This document shows, piece by piece, positions 1 through 6,900 of a stretch of DNA of 16,727 nt. The DNA is taken from contig DATBWU010000244.1 of NCBI GenBank assembly GCA_036514635.1, positions 1 through 16,727 on the forward strand, written 5' to 3'. Numbering within the stretch: position 1 is the stretch's first letter; each line of letters begins with the position of its first letter. Source of the DNA: DASSFZ01 sp036514635. GTDB lineage: Bacteria; Chloroflexota; Anaerolineae; Fen-1058. Below the pieces are notes generated by a model that made no database searches, was not told where the DNA came from, and saw only the letters and a list, made by a program, of their open reading frames with translations. Position numbers and translations under genes: made by a program.

Positions 1-27
1 GGCCGCGCGGACGCGGTCGGCGAGCAT
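1..27 (-). other. possible 5' end of a divergent gene (partial)
   Basis: Reading leftwards from an ATG whose complement lies at 25-27, the codons are ATG CTC GCC GAC CGC GTC CGC GCG GCC (MLADRVRAA), all ending in G or C as in the other genes here. A TGA lies in frame directly before the ATG, so this would be the only start. A GAGGA sits about 15 nt upstream, which is far for a ribosome binding site. Only nine codons are visible. The same bases are also open on the plus strand: frame 1 stays open from base 1 to a TGA at 208-210, but its codons after about base 28 (AGA, TCA, TTT, ATA) are unlike the local genes. I slightly prefer the divergent gene. Confidence 0.22.
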
Positions 28-147
28 TCAAGATGTCTGCAATCCTCAGCAACTGCGGCTTTGCGTAAGAGCCTTTTTCTCGCCAGAAGAGCCGCAAATG
101 CGCGAGAACAGGCCGGCCTGGCCGTGGGGTGGAATTTCGGGTCTATT

Positions 148-175
148 TGCTTGCCCAAAGGGGATGAGGTATATT
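148..175 (+). promoter_or_regulatory. possible promoter of the response regulator gene
   Basis: TTGCTT at 148-153 and TATATT at 170-175 are spaced by 16 nt and sit about 30 nt before the GTG start. Both hexamers are only partial matches to a sigma-70 type promoter. The surrounding bases are more AT-rich than the rest of the window, which suits a promoter region. Confidence 0.3.
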
Positions 176-206
176 TGAATCGCACATCGGCCATAGGTGA
201 GGAGTG

Positions 207-875
207 GTGAAAAAGCATTTGCGCATTATTATCGTGGACGATCATGAAGTCGTCCGCCTGGGCCTGAAAGCCCTTCTGGATCGACATCCCGATTTCACCG
301 TCGTCGATGAAGCCAGCACGGCGAAGGAAGCCGTGCAGAAGACGCTGGCGCATCGCCCCGAAGTGGTGGTTATGGATATTCGACTGCCGGGCGGCAGTGG
401 GATCGATGCCTGCCGCGAGATCGCGCAGGCGTTAGGCGACGAGACGAAAGTGATCATGTTGACCTCGTACGCCGAGGACGAGATGCTCTTCGAGGCGATC
501 GCGGCGGGTGCGGCGGGCTACGTGTTGAAACAGATCGGCGGCGACGATTTGATTCACGCGATCGAAGCGGTGGGGCGGGGCGAGGCGCTGCTCGACCCGG
601 CGCTGACGCAGCGCGTCTTCGAGCGCGTGCGCGAGGCCCAGCGCAAAGAAGAGAAATCGGCGTTCAGCGATCTGACCGATCAGGAGATGCGTGTGCTGGG
701 GCTGCTGGCCGAGGGCAAGACCAACCGCGAGATCGCGCAGATGCTGTATCTGGGCGAGGGCACGGTGCGCAATTACGTGAGCAGCGTGTTGAGCAAGCTC
801 GGCCTGGCGAATCGCGCCGAGGCGGCGGCCTTCGCCGTGCAGCACAAGATCAAGTCGTTTCAAGATGGGCCTTAA
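207..875 (+). CDS. LuxR/NarL-family response regulator
   Basis: This is a two-component response regulator, a cytosolic DNA-binding transcription factor switched by phosphorylation. Counting from the GTG at 204, the receiver domain spans about residues 6-122, with the acidic pair D12/D13, phosphoacceptor D58 (VVVMDIRLPG), switch T87 and conserved K109. A linker leads to a LuxR-type helix-turn-helix at about 157-213, with the recognition helix in GEGTVRNYVSSVLSKLGL. This is the NarL/FixJ/DevR architecture at the usual length (about 222 residues). Two GTG codons stand together at 204 and 207. I prefer 207 because the purine-rich AGGTGA at 195-200 then has a 6-nt spacing. No histidine kinase gene is in the window, so the partner and target genes are unknown. 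The 3' end overlaps the convergent miaB by 26 bp. Confidence 0.93.
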   Translation: MKKHLRIIIVDDHEVVRLGLKALLDRHPDFTVVDEASTAKEAVQKTLAHRPEVVVMDIRLPGGSGIDACREIAQALGDETKVIMLTSYAEDEMLFEAIAAGAAGYVLKQIGGDDLIHAIEAVGRGEALLDPALTQRVFERVREAQRKEEKSAFSDLTDQEMRVLGLLAEGKTNREIAQMLYLGEGTVRNYVSSVLSKLGLANRAEAAAFAVQHKIKSFQDGP

Positions 876-2184
876 CGAGCGTGCCTTGCATACTCCACGG
901 GCCGGTCCACGTGACGTGGATGTTTGCCAATCGCCCGCGCCAATCCACCGCGTCTTCAAAGAAGACCAGCTTGTTCGTGCGAGTTCGCCCGCGCCACTTG
1001 CCCTTGTGGTTCGCTTCGACCAATACCTCGACCGTCTGGCCCAAGTAGCGGCTGTTGATCCTCCCGACCACCTGCTCCTGCAAGTCTTCCAGCGCTCGGA
1101 AGCGGTGCATCTTCTCTTCTTCGGGCACGTCGTCTGCCAGCGTGCGTTGGGCGACGGTCTGTGGCCGTGGCGAATAGCGCGCCAGGTGCGCCACGTCGAG
1201 TTGCAGCTCGGCCAGCAGATCGTAGGTCTTCTGAAACTGTGTCTCGGTTTCGCCGGGAAAGCCGACGATGATGTCGGTGGCGATGGACGCGCCGGGAATC
1301 CTGCGGCGGATCGCGTCGATCAGGCGGCGGTAGTCGTCGGCGGTGTAGCCGCGCCGCATGTTCTTGAGCACGTCGTCGTCGCCGGCCTGCACTGGCACTT
1401 CGATGTGCTCGCACACTTTCGGCAGTTCCGCCACGGCGTCGAGCAAACGGCCATTCATCCAGTTCGGGTGCGAGGTCAGGAAGCGGATGCGCTCGATGCC
1501 GTCGATGTCGTGAATCACACGCAGCAGGTCGGCCAGGTCAGGCCCATCCGGGACGTCCTGGCCGTACCGATCGACGATCTGGCCCAGCAACGTCACCTCT
1601 TTCACACCTTGCGCAGCCAGCGAGTGCACTTCGCGGGCGATCTCGCCGACGGGCCGGCTGCGCTCGACGCCGCGCCGGAAGGGGATGATGCAGAAGGTGC
1701 AGGCGTGCGAGCAGCCGTAGACGATGGGGACGTGCGCGCTGACGAGCTGGCCGCGCTCGTGCGCAGGCAGGATCAGGTCGCCGTCCTGAATGGCGAACCG
1801 CTCGCGCGTCTCCTGTTCGAGCAGGCGGTAGGCATCACGCTGGCGCAGGTAATCGACGAGTGGCTGCGTCTCCGAGGGGGCCATAAAAACATCGACCCAC
1901 GGATACGTGCGCTTGAGCGCGCCGTTGCCCCTCACGCCGACCAGGCAACCCATCACGGTGATCACCTTGTCGGGATGCGCCTGCTTGATCGGCTTCAGCG
2001 TCTGGATGTAACTGTGGGCTTTGTCTTCGGCCGATTGTCGCACGACGCACGTATTCAGGACGATGACATCGGCGTCGCGCGCTTCCGATGTGGCGTGCAG
2101 GCCGATCTTTTCCAGCCCCGATCCGATGCGCTGGATGTCGGCCTCGTTCATCTGGCAACCGAAGACGTGCAGGTGATACTTCAT
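850..2184 (-). CDS. miaB: tRNA-2-methylthio-N6-dimethylallyladenosine synthase (MiaB)
   Basis: MiaB is a radical-SAM methylthiotransferase that adds the 2-methylthio group to i6A at position 37 of tRNAs reading UNN codons. The 444-residue protein has the family layout. The N-terminal UPF0004 domain carries the auxiliary 4Fe-4S cysteines C10 (FGCQMNEAD), C46 (LNTCVVR) and C80 (MGCLVG). The radical-SAM core has CxxxCxxC at C158, C162 and C165 (YGCSHACTFCIIPFRRG). A C-terminal TRAM RNA-binding domain lies at about 377-440. The start at 2184 puts MKYHLHVFGCQMNEAD at the N-terminus as expected and has AGGGGAG upstream; an in-frame extension to 2244 is unneeded. RimO and MtaB are related, but the NTCVVRxxAE and GFPGET contexts and the length fit MiaB best. 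The gene may be transcribed with the ATPase gene upstream, but a 171-bp gap with a GC hairpin separates them. Confidence 0.88.
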   Translation of the reverse strand: MKYHLHVFGCQMNEADIQRIGSGLEKIGLHATSEARDADVIVLNTCVVRQSAEDKAHSYIQTLKPIKQAHPDKVITVMGCLVGVRGNGALKRTYPWVDVFMAPSETQPLVDYLRQRDAYRLLEQETRERFAIQDGDLILPAHERGQLVSAHVPIVYGCSHACTFCIIPFRRGVERSRPVGEIAREVHSLAAQGVKEVTLLGQIVDRYGQDVPDGPDLADLLRVIHDIDGIERIRFLTSHPNWMNGRLLDAVAELPKVCEHIEVPVQAGDDDVLKNMRRGYTADDYRRLIDAIRRRIPGASIATDIIVGFPGETETQFQKTYDLLAELQLDVAHLARYSPRPQTVAQRTLADDVPEEEKMHRFRALEDLQEQVVGRINSRYLGQTVEVLVEANHKGKWRGRTRTNKLVFFEDAVDWRGRLANIHVTWTGPWSMQGTLVKAHLETT

Positions 2185-2233
2185 AACACAATCGCTCCCC
2201 TGGCTTGTGGGAGCGATTGTACCGTCGCGGTGC

Positions 2234-2367
2234 ATTGGCGTCAAGGCTCAGTTCGCTGGTGATTATTCACATCTCGATAGCTCTCCGTCCGCGTCCTCGT
2301 CCGCTTCGCGCGGCCCGCGAGACGCGGGCCTGGAGCACTGGATTGGCGTCAAGGCTCAATTCGCCGG
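2234..2367. repeat. 26-bp direct repeat: duplicated 3' end of the ATPase gene
   Basis: The 26 bases at 2234-2259 recur at 2342-2367 with two differences (shared cores ATTGGCGTCAAGGCTCA and TTCGC). The right copy covers the last codons and the TGA stop (2356-2358) of the ATPase gene and about 14 bp beyond. The left copy sits alone in front of miaB. The copies are 108 bp apart, and the sequence between them does not otherwise match the gene, so this is a remnant of a local duplication or a short dispersed repeat. Confidence 0.75.
2312..2330. terminator. perfect GC hairpin between the ATPase gene and miaB
   Basis: GGCCCGCG-AGA-CGCGGGCC is an 8-bp perfect inverted repeat with a 3-nt loop. It lies 26 bp past the stop of the ATPase gene in its reading direction. 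No T-run follows on the minus strand, so it is not a classic intrinsic terminator. It could attenuate transcription or protect the 3' end of the mRNA, or be a REP-like element. Confidence 0.4.
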
Positions 2368-3942
2368 CTGGGCTTCGAGTTTGTCCTGATAGAGTTCGCT
2401 CAAGATGGTATTGAGCCGCACGCTCGTCTCGGAGACCGAGTTCTCCGCCTCTTCCAGGTTGCTCACGATCACCGGCGGCACCATGGCGCTGCCCCAGCGC
2501 GCGTATTGCTCTTTCGCCAGCCAGTAGTTGCGAGCCTGAATCTCCAGCAGCGAGACGAGATGCTTCACCTCGGCCTCGCGCATCGACCAGGTGGACATGC
2601 GGATGGGCGTGCGCAGCGCCTCGGCTTTGGTCAAATTGAGATCGGGGACGGGTTGGTCCAGTGCGCGATCCGATCCGGGCTGATCCGGGGTCTGGTTCGC
2701 CTCCGCCTTTTGGCGTCGCTCGCGGCGCTCCTGCAAGATCAAGCGGCCCTGCTCGAAAAGGAAATCGATGGCCTTGGCTAGAATCGATACTTGCGCAGCT
2801 TCCAACATGCGCGAACCTCCTTTACTGACGTGGGCTGGGTAAGAGCTGATCATCAATGAGGCAACATCCGGTGCAGAACGCAAGGGGCGGCTCCGGGCCG
2901 TGATCCATTGCTGGAATGCGCTGCCACAAATCTGATAACCGCAACTCGATTCGGCGATCAAGCCGTAACCGAGCAGCGCGTCCAGGGCGTCCGTGCCATG
3001 CTCAACGCGGTACGCAGTCCAGTCGATCGAGCGCCCCGCCGCCAGATGTGTCAGCGCCACACGTTCTTCTTCGTTGAAGTGTTTCCAGTAGTGATGATAG
3101 TGATAGGCGGTCCATTGCGCGAACGCCCGCGCCGCCGACTCGCGGGCGGCGGCGATATTCTCAGGCACGCTCTCCCGCGCCGCGAAGAGCAACTCGGCCA
3201 ACTTCTGCACAAAGCACGGCAACGCCCCGGCCACCGTCTCGATCCAGATCGCGTCGTCGGGCGTGAAGGCCCGTCGGGCCTGGCGCGCCGGCGTCAGCAC
3301 CAAATCCTGCACTTCGTCGCTCGCCATCGCGCCGATATAAATGGACTGGTTGAAGACGTTGAAGAAGGGCGACGATTCGACGTGGATCGCGCTGCCCAGA
3401 TGGTATAGATTCCGGTACGATGCCGTGATCCACGCGAACGGGTAGCGCGCCACCAGCGACCGCAGTCCGTTGAAGAACTCCGTGCCGAACGCCGGGCTGC
3501 TGGTCAACGTCTCGAACTCGTCCAGCAGGATCGTCACCTTGCGATTGAGCACCTCCAGCAGTCGCTCGATCAAAGACAATTTGTAGTTGTCCGTATCGTG
3601 CATGGACAGCACCGCCGAGTAGAGCGAGGGCAGTTGTTTGGCGGCTTCCAGGATGCGGCGTGCCAGCAGGTTGTAGAAGTCGGTCGGTGTGCGGATGTCG
3701 GCTTCCAGGTTGACGTAGGCGACGATGTGATCGTCCGGGTGCGGCAGGTGCGCGAACAGGACACGCGGATGGGTCACATAATTCATCAGCGAGGTCTTGC
3801 CCGCGCGACGCAACCCCAACAGCATCAACGGTTGCAGCTGCGGACCGGACAGCATAGCGAAGATACGGCTGACTGCCTCACGCCGCCCGTAGAAGTTGTC
3901 CGGGTCTTGAATGGGTGGCCCGGAGATGTAAGGATTCCTCAT
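2356..3942 (-). CDS. STAND/AAA-like ATPase, partner of the fusion protein
   Basis: A 528-residue soluble protein with no signal peptide or membrane segment. It opens with MRNPYISGPPI, followed by FYGR (17-20), Walker A GLRRAGKTS (43-51), Walker B ILLDEFETL (D141/E142) and a sensor-like strand WITASYRN (171-178). A helical region with LPCFVQKLAELL (241-252) resembles the usual GxPxFxQ segment of STAND ATPases, and a winged-helix-like stretch follows at about 290-350. Residues 405-440 form a charged, Pro-rich linker. The C-terminus (about 450-525) is helical and ends in an Asn/Glu-rich segment (PPVIVSNLEEAENSVSETS) that may be a protein-interaction domain. The ATPase module is clearly related to the one in the upstream gene, which begins NPYVVGPPI. 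The start is 18 bp after the upstream stop, with AGAGGT at 3949-3954 and a 6-nt spacing, so the two genes are probably co-transcribed. The cellular role is unknown; a nucleotide-driven switch or oligomerising sensor is the likely mode. Confidence 0.82.
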   Translation of the reverse strand: MRNPYISGPPIQDPDNFYGRREAVSRIFAMLSGPQLQPLMLLGLRRAGKTSLMNYVTHPRVLFAHLPHPDDHIVAYVNLEADIRTPTDFYNLLARRILEAAKQLPSLYSAVLSMHDTDNYKLSLIERLLEVLNRKVTILLDEFETLTSSPAFGTEFFNGLRSLVARYPFAWITASYRNLYHLGSAIHVESSPFFNVFNQSIYIGAMASDEVQDLVLTPARQARRAFTPDDAIWIETVAGALPCFVQKLAELLFAARESVPENIAAARESAARAFAQWTAYHYHHYWKHFNEEERVALTHLAAGRSIDWTAYRVEHGTDALDALLGYGLIAESSCGYQICGSAFQQWITARSRPLRSAPDVASLMISSYPAHVSKGGSRMLEAAQVSILAKAIDFLFEQGRLILQERRERRQKAEANQTPDQPGSDRALDQPVPDLNLTKAEALRTPIRMSTWSMREAEVKHLVSLLEIQARNYWLAKEQYARWGSAMVPPVIVSNLEEAENSVSETSVRLNTILSELYQDKLEAQPAN

Positions 3943-3960
3943 GAGTCTACCTCTGACCGG

Positions 3961-6900
3961 CTAAACGCTTTCCGTCACCTCGACCGTCGAGCGGCGCAAG
4001 AGCGCGCCCAGCGGATGCTTGCGACTGACCCAGCGTCCCATCAGCGCCATCGTGGGCGAGTAACTCTGTTCAGGCGGCCCATCCAACATGCGCTTGGCCG
4101 ATGTCTCAATCAGATGCCGTTCGGTCAGCCGGCCCAATGCTTCGACGATGGAATTCTCGTCGATGCAGCGTTGGCACCATGCCTGAATGTCGCGCAGCGT
4201 GGCCGGGCTGTGCTCCATCTCGGCGCGATCGCTGAGCGTGGAGACGACGATTTGCTCATCCAGCGAGAGGTCGTCCCATAGGTTATTCATGTGCGGGTTC
4301 CCCTCTTTGAGGATGCGCTCGATGGCGTCTTCGACGTCGCCGTGCGTGACGTGCGTCGATCGCTTGCGCTCGTTGAGAAGCGTGATCAGGTGATAGCACA
4401 CGGCCTGCGTGAAGTACGGATGTCCGTGCGTGTACGACCAGATCGTGTCGACGGCGGCATCGTCGTACTGAACGTGCGGCTTGACCGGCTCGCGGATCAG
4501 GCGCGTCGTCTGCTCGCGGTCGAGATAGGTCAATTCGTAAGTGCGGGCCAGCGAGAGCAGCGTGTCGCATTCCGGCGCAGGCGCGATCCGATCGGGCGAC
4601 GTGCCCGCCAGCACGAGCGCCGTAGCCGTGCGGTGCTCGACGAGCGAGCGCAGGTAGCCGCACAGGCTGCGGGTGTTGTCTTTGGCCTGATGGCTGAGCA
4701 GGTCGAACTCGTCCAGCAAGAAGACCAGCATACCGCCTTCCAGCAGTTTCTCGGCGGTGTCGAGGAACTGATCGAACGTGCGATACGGGCCGGCGCGGAA
4801 GTCGTCCGGCGACAGGGATATCAGGCCGGCCAGGCCGCGCGCATGGAGCGCTTTCCGCGCCGACTCGGCCAATTCCAGCAGGAAGTATTCGACGCCGGCG
4901 TCCATCTTCTGCAAGTCGACGTACACGCAGCACAATGGGCGGCCCTGGCCGGTGCGTGCCCGTGCGCGGTGCTCCAGTTGCAGCAGGAGTGATGTCTTTC
5001 CGGTGCGGCGCTGGCCGTAAATCATCAGCAGCGGCGAGCGCGAGGGGTCGGCCAGGTTGGTTTCCACCCAACTCAGCGCCTGGCTACGGCCAAAGAATGG
5101 CGAGTTGGGCGCAGGCTCGATCGGCGGGCCGACGACATACGGGTTCGTGATCGGCTGATAGTGCACCGTCTGCGGCTCGACGAACTCGATCGGCTCCGAG
5201 AAGTTGAGCGTGGTGGATGATCCGGTCGGGTGCTCGTAAGTGACTTTGACGTTGATGACCACGCGCGGCTCGGACGGGCTGACGCGGAAGGCGACGGTGC
5301 GCCGCTCGCCGGGCATCACGCGACCGACGTAGGCCATCGACTCGCCGACGACCTTCAGCCCCGACGGTTCGATGAGCTGCACCTTCACATTGTCGATGAC
5401 GGTCGAAGTGGACCACGAGGTCAATTCGCCGCGCAGCTCGGCCTGTCCGCCGCTGATGAACGCGCGCCTCGGCGTGAAGCGGAACGAGAGACCGGTCTGG
5501 TCGGTGGGCTGCGGCGAGACATCGATCTGACCAATCGCGCTCAGGACGTTCAGCACCGTTTCCGAGATCGGCTCACCGGCGATGGTGCGCAGCGACTCGA
5601 TCTCGGCGGGCGAGACGAAGACGTGGCTGGCCTCTTCCACCAGCGAGTCGTCGGCCAGTTCGACCTCGAAGGTGTGGAACTCGTAATCCTTGAAGACCAG
5701 GTCGCGCCGCGAGAACTGCGTCAGAAAAATCGTGGCGTACTCGTGGACGATGCGGTAATCTTGCCCAATGCGGATACCCAGCTCTTCCCACAACTCGTTC
5801 TGGAGCGTCTTGGCGAACAGCCCGCCGTCGCGGCCCATATCCATCTTGCCGCCGACCAGGTTGTACATCTTCCAGTTGTGGTTCCACTGCAGCAGGTAAC
5901 GCCGGTTCGCGCCGCGCCCGGAACGAATGATGGCGATGGCGCTCTGCTCTTTCAGCCCGCTGACCAGTTCGTCGATGACGGACGAGGTGGTCACGCTCTT
6001 GAGCGCGTGGTTGCTGGCGACCATCGCCGCCAGCAGCGCCAGGCGCTTCGACCACGGGCCGAAAGGAGGCCGGTCGAGGTTGGCGAACTTTATCGCGGCC
6101 AAACCCTGGAAGAACACGGCGACCGGGTAGTGCGCGCGGAACTGATCGGGTGTGCCGAACGATCGGGCGATGCTGCGCACGCTGTGCAGGAAGTACAGGA
6201 CGTGCTCGAAGTACGTCAGGAAGCGCTGATAGAGCTGGTCGTACCACACCGGGTTGTGCGCCCGTAGCGCGTTCAGGAACATCGGGAACGACTCACCGGC
6301 GTGCGTCGTGAGCACGTTCTCCAGCAGCAGGATGAAGCGCACGGCGGTCTCGTCGTCCCACACGCCCGCCGCCACGATGTCGCGAAACAGATCATACAGG
6401 ACGTGCGTGCGGAACTCGATTTCGAGTTTGGCCAGGTCGAAGTAGACGTGGCCGTAGCGCGCGTCGGCGAAGTCGATCAGCCACACCTGCGATTGTCCGT
6501 CGGCTTCCAGCAGGATATTGCCGGTGTTCAGGTCGCCGTGTGTGGCCGGCGAAATCAACGGCAGCGGCTGGATGATGTTTTCCTTGCCGATGTCCCACAG
6601 CAGCACGCGCGCGGCGACGAGCGGATCGATAAAGTGCTCCGAGCACACTTCGATGAACTTCGACCCTAACCGGTGCTGAAAATCGCCCAGCGTCGCGCTG
6701 ATGCTGCTGTGCAGGACGACATCTTGCGTCTGGGTCACGCGGCCCTGCACGTCGACGCGTCGTCCCTTGCGGAAGATTGGGTGCACCAGTTGCGCTTTGC
6801 AGTCTTCGGCCAGCTCGACTTTGAAGCGCAAGACCGGATGATCTTTATCCTGGAGGGCCGAGGCGAGGGGCCGGCGGTAGGTCACGTCGTCCTGCAAGTA

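Noticed and set aside
2185..2244. N-terminal extension of MiaB by 20 residues
   Set aside because: The ATG at 2184 gives the standard MiaB N-terminus and has AGGGGAG upstream; the extension covers the duplicated 3' end of the ATPase gene.
865..2262. Long plus-strand open frame opposite miaB
   Set aside because: It is the complement of a well-supported miaB gene; the translation is low-complexity, rich in V, D, A, R and Q, with no domain motif. High GC makes such shadows common here.
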